64,000 bases of DNA. It comes from Diphasiastrum complanatum. Its lineage: Eukaryota; Streptophyta; Lycopodiopsida; Lycopodiales; Lycopodiaceae. This document shows, piece by piece, positions 23,908 through 35,845 of this stretch. Position numbers and translations under genes: made by a program. The notes under the pieces were generated by a model that worked only from the letters and a program-made list of their open reading frames with translations, was not told where the DNA came from and did not search any database. Numbering within the stretch: the first letter of the stretch is position 1; each line of letters starts with the position of its first letter. The DNA lies in NCBI GenBank assembly GCA_029204225.1, contig CM055104.1, positions 46,320,986-46,384,985 on the forward strand. The letters are read 5' to 3'.

Positions 23908-25061
23908 TGTTTACAGATCCCTTGCTTCAGAGGATCTATTTACTACGATTCTTTTTACTTACTTCTTCTTCAGAGCCGTTTCTGCCTGTTACCAAGCTTC
24001 ATGGCATTCATTAGATGTCTTCTTGATCTTACAATGCCAAACCAGGTAGAAGGGAATAGATAGACATTGTAGTATGTTTCTTTGTCCTGCCTGTCAGAGG
24101 ACAACTCAGGGTCGAACTCTCTTGAACGCACTTACATTCTAAACAAGATGCAAGCCAAGAATGCTCATTCACAGATCAGAGTGCAGCCCAAATAGATGTT
24201 CAATTGATTCTACAACTACCTACTCTAAAACGAACTGAATCAGAGTCTGCATTTTACTAAATTGAGCTACACTTGCATAAATTGACAAAACAAGAAACAA
24301 AACTAATCTACAGCATATTAGAAGTCGAAGAATCAAGAAACCAACCAGTTTATTGATTTTTGGAATCAAGAATTGGACTGCAAAGAGATATGCAAGAATT
24401 ACACCACAGATCCAGCCTATTTAGTTTACCTGAATGCTGGTTCCTACATTAATCCACAAGAAAACAAGAAATCTAATCCACTCTACGAAAGCAGCAAATC
24501 TAATCCACTTTGCAGTCCACAACCACACACAATTAATGGAAGGGCATGATCATAGGGGCATCACTCAAGAAAACGATCACGATCAAGGAGCTCAATGGAT
24601 GCATCCAACTTGTGGAGGCTCTTCTCATTTCAGCATGGAGTTGATACAATTCTCAAAAAGCTCCTCTTCACAAAGAGGGAGTCTCTTAAATAAGCAAGAG
24701 AGCTCCTTAGGTGGCATCCTAGTGGAATTTCCACATTTCACAAATTACAAGTGGAATAATGCTCTCCACTAGAGGTCACCATCAAAAGGTGGCTCACTCT
24801 ACTTTTCTAAGAGGGGCCTACTTGCATTTATTACCTTGTCTAGAAATACTACTTCCTACATGGTCATTCCAACTTTTGGGATTCACCATGAGGCTTACAC
24901 AGTTTCTACTTGACAGTATTAACTAGTATTCCTTGGCTCTCATACTCGGCTCTTAGTCTTCGTTCATCTCGTCTTCTTAGAGACCTCCTCGGTCTAAGGG
25001 TAGAGGTGCTCGTGGGTAGCTCTGGCCGAGTATCTTGGGGATTCATCAGAATTAGCCAACA
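23908..25061 (-). repeat. putative 5' LTR of the gag element
   Basis: About 1154 bp with TG...CA ends on the minus strand (TGTTGGCTAATTC at 25061, CTGTAAACA at 23908). It contains the 24173-24838 direct repeat and the 24853-25061 inverted repeat, and is followed by a PBS-like site. The right boundary is less certain than the left. Confidence 0.55.
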
Positions 25062-25679
25062 GAGATGCATACATTATGACATAATATTGAACGCAATAAA
25101 ATGAGTAGATTGATTCAACATGTAGCATATACAATCAGATGATGATGAGCACAAGGCAATTGCGGATAGAAACTGCGTACTCTAAACTATCTCTGAGTAA
25201 CTGAAAATTTTGTCTGATTGCACTTCTGTTGTTAAGTAGTAAGCCAAGTAGCAATACTAAGCGCTAAGCTAAGATAGAAACGAATCTAGAAAAGAGCATT
25301 AGAGAGAGCTAATGAAATGTTGGATGATCAGCTATTTATACTAAGAAAATAACGCACATCCAGTAGAACAACTATTAGGTCGCAGATCGCAATAGCCAGC
25401 TGGCCATAATGCGTTGGCATCCATCCAGTTAGGACTTCTCGAAAATTTACTTGCTAATTAGTTAGGGCAAGTCTATAGCTTCGATTCAAGTGGAACAATA
25501 ATTGTCTTTCATTGACATGGCCAAAGTCTTCGCCTTTCATCGAGGACGTTGATATGTTGGATGATGTCCGATATGTCGGACCTATTAGCGATTCCATAAA
25601 GATCTTATTGAGTTTGCATCTTCTATGTGTAGTAGATATTAGATTTCTACATTGTCAATGGTGCTAGACGTGTCGTGAT
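25062..25679 (-). repeat. LTR-like segment with minus-strand TATA box
   Basis: Lies between the 5' LTR above and a second gag. The minus strand has TATAAATAG at 25332-25340 and no coding potential, as in an LTR U3/R region. It may be the 3' LTR of the second gypsy-like element. Its exact ends were not determined. Confidence 0.4.
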
Positions 25680-26732
25680 TCATAACCAAAGATCAAAGGG
25701 GCAAATTGTTTCTTCGTGATTTGATTTTTCTTCACAACACTTTCCATCTACGATTTTCTTGATATTGAAACTTATAATACCTTTGATGAATGACTGTGGA
25801 TTGAATAAACAAAAAGCTGTCTCATGTCTAGTTGAGTTGCATAGATGACAATACGTGTCTGACATTCGTCTTTTTATCGCTGGACATTCATTCATAGTAT
25901 GATTCCCAGCACAGATTGCACACCAAACATTTTTCGTGCTAGGAGATGTTTTAGCCATCTTATCAGTTGCTTTGTCGCTTTTAGCTTGCTGCTCTTCCAA
26001 TGCTTTTAACTTCGCATCAAACTGATTCTACATCTTTTCTTGCTGCATCTGCTACTTCTGACCAAGTTTTTCAAACTCATTCATCATTAACTCGGATGTT
26101 GCATTAATGTTCATAGATGCAATAGTGGTAGATGTTGTGGTCATTTGCCCTGCTGTATACAACAAGATTCCAATATTTGGTTCATCATCGGAATCATCAT
26201 CCTCTTCTCATATTGCATAATCCATTGGATGTTGCGAGGCCAAGTAATCTCGTCAATGTTTGAGTTCACGTCTGATCCTCTTTGGTAAACCTGCTAAGAA
26301 CCACATGATCATAGCTTCATTATTTATGAGATCTGGTTCACATATGGATCTTAGATGTTTGATTTGCTCAATGTAATGTCACACGCCCTCCTTCTTTCCC
26401 ATTTTAATTTTACTTAAGAGTAGATCTTCCAAGAACTTTCTTGGCTTAAATCTCGTGATGAGGGCAAATTTAACTACTTTCCAATCTAAATGTTTTGTCA
26501 AGTCTTGATTATAAAACCAATCTTGAGTAGCACTAGTTAAGGACATAGGAAATAATTTAAGTTTATCCTCTAGATTAACTTCACCATAGACTTTGCATGA
26601 TTCAATAAAGATTTTGAGGAATCTAAGTGGATCAAATAATCCATTGTACATTGGCAATTCTAAATGAGGAGATCTTCTAATGATAGGATGTGGGGGTACC
26701 CGAACTTCAAGTTCAACATTTGAATCTGCCAT
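25680..26732 (-). pseudogene. second gypsy-like gag with double zinc knuckle
   Basis: ATG at 26732 opens a gag domain (LELPMYNGLFDPLRFLKIF, TQDWFYNQ, DWKVVKFALITRFKP) clearly related to the gag at 21.3-22.3 kb. After frame breaks at 26380-26000, the part at 26000-25680 has two Cys-His clusters, CAICAGNHTMNEC and CHLCNSTRHETAFC. No protease or RT follows, so pol is missing here too. Confidence 0.8.
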
Positions 26733-28086
26733 GCTTACGAACTACTTTAGAACACAAAAAAAGGTATTGGACAATGAGATTGGATCTAGAGTTTTTCACC
26801 TATTCCCTGATCTGACCTATAAAAACTTTATCACTGGATATCACGCAGATTTGAATTTTGAAAAAAAAAAAATTTATCAAGAGATCGACACTCTAGAAAT
26901 AAGATTTTCTTCAATTCAGTACCAAACTGTAATAGAATCTTTCACAAATTTTGTAGTAGCTAGATCTAATAGATCAGAATTCAAAAATAATTCTGTGAAG
27001 GTTAACTTAGGGAGGGTTCTTTCAATACTATTTTGGGTAAAAACTACTAAAATTAGCTATATTTGACAAATCTGAAAAAATTAACCTTCATTTGTTTGAC
27101 AATAGATAGATAGATCTGACAAAGATTGAGCTAGGGTAGAAGTGGCAAATGTTCTTTTGGAGAAAAACGGTTTTTTTGAAACTTGGAGAGGGTTAAATGT
27201 GAAGAATAAAAAGCTATCCAACTTGTCTATAGGGGTTGATGTGGAAAATCATCTTGCTTGTGCATTTACAAGTTGTAAATATTATTCTCTAGCATGTACA
27301 AACTCGAGCTACATGACATGCACAATGTCTAGATGGTCATATTTCACTTTGTTCCATTGTATATATCAAAGGTATGTGAATTGAGCACATGACCTTGTAG
27401 ATTTGGGCGAGTTCGAGTTAGGTAGATCTAGATTTGATGACATGCATAAAACTAGATGACATGCAAAATCAGTTAGTGTGCATGCATGCAACATGCAATC
27501 ACTACATGCAACATGCAAGTCAGTATACATGTTCTACACATGTCCAAGTCATCTATCCAAAGGCGAAGGCCTAATGGGGCTCGAGCACCTACCACAAGGT
27601 ATTCAATCACCAATGGGAACACAAGTAAGCATAGAAAGATGACACAAAGGTGTTTCTATTAATTCAAAAGCTTGTACAAGTGTTGTTGAAGGCACTCATC
27701 CACTTTCATATATAGCAAGAGTGGTGGGCCTATGCTCTAACATACTTATGGGACTAAGTCTAAGCTTAATGCTAATTAACTTGTAAAGTGCCTTCTCTAA
27801 ACAAATGAAGTGCACTTACAATAAACTTAGAATCAAACTTAACTTGAATGTAGGAATTAAATCTTAAACTTAGACTTTCTAAGTTGAACCATTACAAATG
27901 ATTGTTTTAGTAATTAAACTTAAATAGTATAAGGTTTTCCTAACCTTAATTTGCTTGTGGGCTTACAAAACACATGCCACCTTTATTTGAATTTACTTGT
28001 GGACTTACAAAATACATGCCACAATAAATTCCTATGTTGGGATAACATAAGGGACAACATCTTGAGTACTGTCAAGCATATACTTC
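26733..28086. other. leader and flank of the second gag element, unassigned
   Basis: A site near 27141-27155 resembles the PBS context of the first element (minus strand AACATTTGCCAC), so an LTR may start near 27150, but I could not find its partner. The rest shows no recognised feature. Confidence 0.3.
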
Positions 28087-28660
28087 AGTATCCTTGAGTG
28101 ATTAAGTAGGATTTTGGATTCCAGTGAATTATGATTGACGAATCATAAGAATCTAAATATTTGTGATTGACAGATCATAAATAGATACCTAAGTGTTGTC
28201 AAAGGATTATAAGGAATTGTGAGGATTCTAAAGTGTGATTATAAATTATTGATCTAGTAAATGAGTTAGGAATTCAGACCAGTGCTTTGAATCTCTTTAC
28301 TCCAGTATGTTATTTGAGAACCTATGGATCTTTTAGACATTCTCACAAGATAAGTTACTTTACTCGTGGAGAATTTAATTATTCTAGTGGATGCTATTCT
28401 ACCATAGTTTATGGTCTGTAGATTAAGTACAGTTCTTTTGATTAGATCTCCAGTTATCATAGGGGAAAAAAAAATCTATTAAGGTGAATGATTGCTATTT
28501 TCTTGTATTTGATGATAGAAATAGGGACATTTAACTCAAGCGTAAATCTAGGATACTCAGATTTGAGTTTTAATCATTTTATATCTTAAGAATTCTCGTA
28601 GAGATTCTAGTTGAATGAATTTTTAGAATTCTGGATTCTAAGGATATATGTACTTGGAAG

Positions 28661-29288
28661 TGTCATGGCCATGTTCTGTTAAGGACATGGAATAGTCGTA
28701 ATATGCTAGACCTGTCTCTCTGGTATTTGAGCTTGTTAACCACGCCAAGATTTAATTCCATATCGAGGCTTGTTTGTGACTAATGACCTTGAGGACCCAG
28801 ACACTCTAAGATTCTAAGGATATATGTACTGGGGCCATACTCTGTTAAGGACATGAAATAGTCCTAATATGGTAGACCCGGCCCTCCGCTATTCGAGTTT
28901 GTTAGCCACGCCAAGATTTAATTCCATATCGAGGCCTATTTGTGACTAATGACCTGGAGAGGACCCAAACACTCTAATTGAGACATAATTATGGAGTAGT
29001 GCATGTGCATGTGATGGATATAGACAGGAGGACTACATGAAGAGATTGGACCTATTTATAGTTGACCTGCATGGGTTCATGCACAAGAATCTACTCTTTA
29101 TATAATGAGGTAGAGATTCTCCCATCGACAACTTAGGTTTAGGTCACCAGTTGCTCTCTTCTCCTCTTGCTTTCACATGGCATGCCTTGGAAGCTTGATC
29201 TAGGTTTGGTTGGACGGTTTGACTACATAGTCTCTCTTGTTGTGTTCTCCTATCCTCATCTTAGGGGTTTTCTCTAGTGGTCTTTACA
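28661..29288 (+). repeat. LTR 1 with 176-bp internal duplication
   Basis: Starts TGTCATGGCC and ends TTTACA. Contains TATATAATGAGG as a TATA-like element near 29100. The sequence from ATTCTAAGGATATATGTACT (28635) is repeated at 28811, so the first about 150 bp of the LTR plus 26 bp of flank are duplicated. Confidence 0.8.
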
Positions 29289-29301
29289 TTAATATCAGAG
29301 C
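29289..29301 (+). promoter_or_regulatory. decayed tRNA-Met primer binding site
   Basis: TTAATATCAGAGC directly after the LTR end differs from TGGTATCAGAGC at the first positions only. It fixes the plus orientation of the element. Confidence 0.7.
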
Positions 29302-31055
29302 TCGGCTAAAATGCGGCCTTGGATGGGATGAAGACAAGTTCTACAACGAATTGGAGTTGGAGGGCACTTGGATTTACATCCTGGAAGGAGTGCTAGTTTC
29401 TCTCAAGGGAAGTTGGATTTAATTCACTAACCAAGAATGGGTGGGACAATATAAATTTTGCTATCCTAACAGGCCGTCTACGAATTTTAGGATTGACAGC
29501 AAGATATTCGTTCTTCATGGGTGACCTTTTCCAAGATGGTACCCGGTTTAAGAAAATTTAATTTTTTTGATAATGTGCTTGATGGTGACTAAACTTTAAA
29601 AGCATGTGTTGACCCTAGATTGAAAGTTAAAATTGAATTTTTTTTTTTTTGTTGAATTTCAAGTTCGGTTAAAATTTGAAATCGGTTACTTGTCTGATAT
29701 ATTTTTAGTTGATACTAATCATTAGAAATTTGTCAAGTAAACATTTGTGCAAGATACTTGTCAAAATTGAATTTAAAACCGTCAAACATTATGAAATGGC
29801 CAGATAGAATGAGTGATGACAGAACTCTTCATCCGAGCAGCAAAATCTTGTTTGGATACAGTTTAAGAGTTACTAAAATCCTATTGGTAGGATTTCCATT
29901 CATGTAATTTCATATTATGAGGATAGTTTTGTTAATATTGACGGAGTAATACCAATAAAAAGAAAACCAGTCAAATTTTATTGAAAAAATTGTAATTGAT
30001 ACGAACTGATCAAAATAAAAAAACTAATTTCATTTCCTGGTTAGATCCTATGGTGAATTCTATGCAAAAGATCAAACTAGTACTGTTTTTCATACTAGAG
30101 GATGATTTTTTTATATTAGGAATTCAACCCAGGTATAGGATAGAAATGAAATTGTTTCAGACTTTTTTCTTGCAATAATTCACTGTTTAACATTTACAAA
30201 TGTCTTTACATCTTTCTTGTACTTTAGCTGAAACATATTTTCAAGGGACTGAAAATCCTAAGGGGGGGAAGAAGAGTGAACATCATAGAAATGTATTTTG
30301 CAGTTAGGATTTTGGTAATTCTTAAAAATAATTGTTTAATACCGAACATTGATTTCCTGGATAGAATTCATTTAGTTGAATTCATAATTGATATCTTTGT
30401 AACCATTGTGTAGTCCACAATTTTGGATGTCAATTGTGATGTTAAAAGTAGAATTTAATATGTGGATTACATTGGATCTGTTAGTTGACAAAAGCTTGTC
30501 CCTAGAGTTGATGCATCAGTAGGGTTTCGAAGCTTATTACTAACTTGGAAGCATCAAAATGTAATGTTGAACCATATTAATTCTTCTAGTTAAATCACAG
30601 GTATGGATTCGTTGTATCCATTACTCATAAGAAATAAAAATTCTTTTTAGCTGAGTTACAAGGTTATCAATGAGATATGTGAGTAACATATGTGGATTGT
30701 GGAGGAATCTGCCAGATAAGAATGTGTCTATGTACTGGGTCATAGTGAGATTATTCACATATATGCACGATTAATCTTGTATGGATCTACTATGTATTTC
30801 GGGTTGCTAGGGTTATTTGGTGCACTTAACCTAGTCGGTAAACATAGACATATAATCAAGTATTGTATTGGACAATTACTTGCAGAGTTAACAGATCCGT
30901 TCTGATAGATCTATTGATTAACTTAAGAATGATTTGGATATGCATCTAAATGTGGTGTTGTACGGTACAATTAAGATCTGCACCTAGACATTTGAGATTT
31001 CTAAATCATTGGCAATTAACTTGAGTAGTTGGTTTACTTCTGTGGAAGTTCATTG

Positions 31056-31923
31056 GGGGCCTTGGCATTTTGTGAGTAAATGTTTGGCGATTTTTTTTTT
31101 TGCCATGATTCAACAAAAAGATAGCACATAGTGTGCTACCTTTTTTCCGCTACTACTTCAATGTTTATTATTAAGAATGTGGTTTGGTACATAGTTAACA
31201 AAGTAAAAAAAAACTCAATTTTTTTTGTTTTTGCATCCTCCGCATGCACGGCGAGACAGCCTGAAATTTTTTTTTTTTGCAATTTCCAAACCGTGCACGT
31301 CGGCATGCTTGGTTTGGAGGCGAATTTTTTTTTTCCTAGCTATCTTGCCGTGCAAGGTTTGGAGGCTGCAAAAATTATTCCTCATTTCATATAGCACGAG
31401 GTTGCAAAAAAAAAATTTAGTTGTCTTACTTAACACGTCAGCTTACTATGTTTGGAGGTTGAAAAAAATATTCTGAAATAATGTTTTTACTCGAAATTTG
31501 ATTCTCAAATGTGTCAAAATAGCTTTTCTATTTATAATTTACTCGGCTAGCACATTGCCATGCTAGTCAAATCAGCTCCAAAAAGAAATTTATTTTTTCC
31601 AAAAAAAAATTAATTTTTTTTTATTTTTTTGAAATAAAAAATTTGCAAGCTAGCACACCGGTGTGGTATCTTTGGCAATTTCAATAACCTTTTTTTTCAT
31701 AAAAATAAAAGTAAATCTATATTTAAAGTATTTTCTGATAGACCTATTTAAAATTTGATGGATAGTCAAGTTTTAAGTATGCATCAAACCACCATTCTTA
31801 TTCTTCAAACATCATGTAGTGGCATAAAAAGAGTAACACACCATGTGCTACCATTTTGTAGGATCATGGATAGAAGAAACTCGCAAAACTCGCAAAAAAT
31901 TTACTCGCAGAATGTCAAAACCC
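31056..31923. mobile_element. non-autonomous TIR DNA transposon (element B)
   Basis: About 868 bp with the same kind of ends as element A: left GGGCCTTGGCATTTTGTGAG, right (reverse complement) GGGTTTTGACATTCTGCGAG, then TTTGCGAGTTTTGCGAG. Flanks GTTCATTG and ATTAATTG match at 6 of 8 positions, as an aged 8-bp TSD. It carries five or six TAGCA...TGCTA-type palindromes and A/T runs. No transposase is present. Confidence 0.75.
31270..31335. repeat. hairpin in element B
   Basis: AATTTCCAAACC and GGTTTGGAGGCGAATT flank the core GTGCACGTCGGCATGC (31293-31308), with T-runs outside. The core matches the GCACGCCGACGTGC palindrome of element A. Confidence 0.7.
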
Positions 31924-33323
31924 ATTAATTGGTAAAATGGATAGTGTGAAGAGAATTCACCAAAACTGTTTGTTTTGTGTATATTGCTTGTAAGACACAT
32001 GAATTATGAGTCATCTGGATTCATCAAGAAAATTGTGTGCATAGGATATACGAAATTCTTGGGTGAGTATTTCTCAGTTGTGAAATAAACTCAATTCATT
32101 AGTGATTGTATCCCAGAGCACTCAAATGGATAACGAATCATAATGATTCCAAGAATGACAACTGAATTTTTGAGAAATTCAGCAGTTTTTTGGATATCTA
32201 TATTTAGTTCTAGACAGTAATCTGAAGTTTTTGGTGGATGAAGATGATTATTGATATCATTTTGGTATGCTTTCTGTCTTGAACTACCTGATGGTTTGAA
32301 ATTTGATAACTCACATTTTGAAGAATCCAGTTTGAGGAATATTCTTAAAATCCAGTATTTTTCTAGTGAAAAAGATTTCTGAATGATTCTTATATATTTT
32401 GAGTTGTGTATTAAACATAAATTCCAGTATCCTTTAGCAATTAGGAATGTTTTGAGATTTCAGAGAATTATGATTTTGACGAATCATAAGAATCTAGTTA
32501 TTTATGATTGACGGATTATAAATGGATACTTAATTAGAGGATAATCAGGAAATGTGTTGATTCTTAGATATGTTGAGTACCTAGTTCTAATTGAGTCGAG
32601 ATTTTGGATTAGCACTTTGGAAGTGTAAATCTCTTTACTCCAGTATTTTATTGAGTCTTAGGGATTTCATAGACATTTCTTGTAAAGTAAAATTGTTTTT
32701 GCTTGTCGAGAGTTTTGCTTACTTTAGTGGATGGTATTCTGCTACAAATTGTAGTCTATATGTGTTTGTGTACAAGTTCAATCTATATCTCCATATTTAA
32801 AGGAGACAATTAAATCAATTGAGATTTAGATGAGTTGTTGATTTCTTGCATTCGGATGCTAGAATTGGGGCTATTAACTCATTAGAGTAATTGCAGTACT
32901 CTGGATTGAGTTATAATTGTCTGAGACTTGACGGATCTCCTAGAGATTTTAGTTGATTAAATTGTTGTATTTTAGAATATTTGGATATTCTAAGAATAAT
33001 GTACCAAAAAATGGATTTAGACTATCAAAAAAATGGATTTAGCTTTTGGACATGTAATTTGGATTACATGAAGGTGATGAAGTTTTATTTGGAAATGATC
33101 AACCCGTTTGGAATATTTATCGCTTAGCGTATCTTTGGATTTTGAGTTGGTACTCTTGTGTAGAGTCAAGCAATTGTAGAATTATTGCATCTATGAGTAC
33201 TTAATCAAAAGGAAAAATCAGACTAAGGATAATCATTCCTGGTTAAAAGTTGAAAGCTTAAGGAATAATTTCATGTCTTGTCTTTCTCGTTCTAAGGACA
33301 AAACCTATTTAAGGGAGGAAGAA

Positions 33324-33682
33324 TTTCATGGCCATATTCTGTTAACAGAAATGGAATAGTCCTAATATGGTAGACCTGGCCCTCCGGTATTCGAGTTTAT
33401 CAGCCACGCCAAGATTTAATTCCATATCGAGACCTGTTTGTGACTAATGACCTTGAGAGGACCCAAACACTCTAATTGAGACATATGGAGTAGTGCATGT
33501 ACGTGTGACGAATATAGGCAGGAGGACTGCATGAAGAGATGTGACCTATTTAGTTGACCTGCATGGGTTCATGCACATGAATCTACTCTCTCTCTATATA
33601 ATGAGGTAGAGATTCTCCCGTCGACAACTTAGGTTGAGGTCACAAGTTGCTCTCTTCTCCTCTTGCTTTCACATGGCATGCC
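33324..33682 (+). repeat. LTR 2 (3' LTR, truncated)
   Basis: Matches LTR 1 from TTTCATGGCC (TG changed to TT) to CACATGGCATGCC, where similarity ends about 100 bp before the expected LTR end. The purine tract AAGGGAGGAAGAA precedes it directly. Confidence 0.85.
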
Positions 33683-35053
33683 ATTAGTGGACACCCTCCT
33701 TGACCACAAAGCCTTAAAATGTACAAAGCTAGCACATAAGTGGGCAATTTGAAAGGGGTTTTTCATTAAATTAGGACGTTAGTCAGACTTGATGGATCCA
33801 CATAGGGAGCCTACCAATCAATAAATTTTAAAGAGCAGCATAGTGCTCGTGTGCTATGATGACCACATATGTTGATTCTCGTGTGGGATGAGGCATACGA
33901 GGGCCTATTGTAACGTGCTCTCCCTTGTTTACTATTGGATGTAGCAACTTTATGCGAGGTGAGGCTAGTGTTGAAATTTGACATTCAAGGTTGCCCTTCA
34001 TGCTATAATTTCACGACGTCTTTGACAATGTTTATGGCCTTCGTGACCTTCTTATATAGAACTCGCCCTTCAAATTCCATTTTACGAATTCATGCAAATT
34101 TTATTTTAGAATTTCTAATATTAATATTCTAATAAAGAATATATAAGATACCTATTTACATTTCTTACATTAAATTTCAAATAAATCATTCACCTTGGAC
34201 AAAATTGGAGGCTTTAGCCTAGAGTCTAGATGGATCATGGCTTGGGGTCTACAAGTTGTTTCAACTTCCTTGAAGTCTAGACTACAACAAAAACATGAAA
34301 GACTAAAATTTTCCAACTTTGGAGGTTTTTAAGTTGAAGTTGAAAGTTGGATTATTCTAAGTTAGAAGTTGAACCAAATTGGAAATAGAAAATTTGGTCC
34401 ATTGTTCAAATTTCAAACTTTGGGCAGTTGGGCCAAGCTCTCTCAATGGCACTTTGAAATTCGAAGATTTTCAATTCCATTGTATAGAGTAAGTATTAAG
34501 CTATAAATCTTTGCACTTGCAAATAGTAAACTTTCAAGTTTGAATGATGTATCATGTACTCATTACAAGTGAGACACCTTACTTAGCTCATCATTTTTTA
34601 CTTAGCTGTGACTTTTATAGTGAATTTGTTGCTCTTTCAAAATAACAAGTTAGCTCTTCAACGTGGATTGCTTAAAATTGCAAGGGCTTCTCAACTAAGG
34701 TTAAATTAACCTTCGAAGGGCATGACGAGTACCAAATGTTAACCATGAGCAAGGGAAGTCAAGCATAGGACTATGGAGAGCTAATCATTGCTCATGACAA
34801 ACAACCCAATTATTAAAATTCAGATTTTATTGCTTTCTTTTAGATTTGCACGTTCTTTAATGATTCAAAATCAGCTGGTTTTAGTTATATATTTAAGGAA
34901 AAAGATAGGAAAGGAGAAGTGGATGCCATCGGTGGCATTAGCAGTGGTGCATATGTGAAGTGTGGAAACGAGTGCAAGAGCCATGGCCAATCCGCGCAAT
35001 ACATTTATGCGTTGTTCTCGTTCTCTTTGAGCCCCACCCATCCCTCAAAAGGC
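33683..35053. other. intergenic sequence upstream of SMT1
   Basis: No gene, RNA or repeat was recognised. The distal SMT1 promoter is presumably in its last part. Confidence 0.5.
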
Positions 35054-35061
35054 TATATATA
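35054..35061 (+). promoter_or_regulatory. candidate SMT1 TATA box
   Basis: TATATATA within GGCTATATATAGC, about 700 bp before the SMT1 start codon. If used, transcription would begin near 35085-35095 and the 5' UTR would be long or contain an intron. A closer promoter cannot be excluded. Confidence 0.4.
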
Positions 35062-35118
35062 GCATGAGTGTTCTGGAATTATGCAAAGCGTGATCTTCAA
35101 GATGAAAAACTTGATGGG

Positions 35119-35144
35119 TTAGGGTTTCTATGAGATTAGGGTTT
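35119..35144 (+). promoter_or_regulatory. two telo-box motifs
   Basis: TTAGGGTTT at 35119-35127 and again at 35136-35144. This interstitial telomere motif is common near transcription starts of plant housekeeping genes, which fits SMT1. Confidence 0.5.
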
Positions 35145-35151
35145 TGGGGAG

Positions 35152-35154
<3 letters not shown>

Positions 35155-35244
<90 letters not shown>
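35155..35244. repeat. (AT)n(GA)n compound microsatellite
   Basis: An AT run to 35187 followed by a GA run to 35244, located just downstream of the telo-boxes in the presumed SMT1 5' region. Confidence 0.95.
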
Positions 35245-35246
<2 letters not shown>

Positions 35247-35724
35247 GGATGGGAACGAGTGTGTACTTGATCCTGTGAGGAAGATATGTCGCATTATAAC
35301 ACACAAGGTTGAGCAATTGGACGCTAGCAAAGAAGAAAAAACAGCTTGCATCTGCTTTCTCCGGGGCTTATGCAAACCTACTTAGAGATAGACGTTTTAA
35401 GGTTCTATTTTAACGTTTTATCGATTCCACAACAGCTTCGTGGGTTTTTTATAAGGTGAACGGTGAGTTAAAAACCTTTTTACGAGAGCACGGGAGCTAA
35501 AGTACCATGGCTCAAGGGTACATACTAACATGGCTCCCTTTTTAACTCATTTTGGAATTATCCATCATTATGAGAGGGTATCTTTATGGGGGGGGCATGG
35601 TACTGAATATTTTATATGCCATGTGTCCTTATTTGACTGGTCAATAGCTTATAGTGTATCCTGGACCTATTGCCCTTATATTGGCTGTTTCTCTTTTGCT
35701 TTTGCTGAAATAATTTCTCTCTTT

Positions 35725-35752
35725 GCGAGCGAGCGAGCGAGCGAGCGAGCGA
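35725..35752 (+). repeat. (GCGA)7 in the SMT1 5' UTR
   Basis: Seven GCGA units end ten bases before the SMT1 start codon, so the tract should be in the mRNA leader. Confidence 0.9.
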
Positions 35753-35762
35753 GGGAGCAGAG

Positions 35763-35845
35763 ATGGCGAAAGCTGGAGCGATGGATCTGGCTTCAGGCAT
35801 GGGAGGCAACATAAAGTCTGGCGAGATGCTGTCAGCTGTGCAGGA
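35763..35845 (+). CDS. SMT1: SMT1 exon 1
   Basis: ATG then 27 codons ([12 protein letters not shown]...) plus GA of a split Glu codon; donor GTGCGT. The start matches the usual SMT1 N-terminus M[11 protein letters not shown]. The frame runs on past the donor into intron sequence until a stop near 35945. Confidence 0.9.

Larger units (their letters stand above)
28087..33682 (+). mobile_element. tandem non-coding LTR retroelement (int-LTR-int-LTR)
   Basis: The order is: 3' end of an internal region (28087-28660), LTR 1 (28661-29288), PBS, internal region (29302-33323, interrupted by a TIR element at 31056-31923), LTR 2 (33324-33682, cut at its 3' side). The internal 3' end at 32425-33006 is the diverged copy of 28087-28650, so two elements share one LTR. 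No gag or pol could be read, which suggests a large non-autonomous or fully decayed element. Confidence 0.75.

Noticed and set aside
31131-31476. Frames with FFFC and repeated GLE motifs
   Set aside because: They lie inside TIR element B and reflect poly-T runs and its hairpin repeats rather than a protein.
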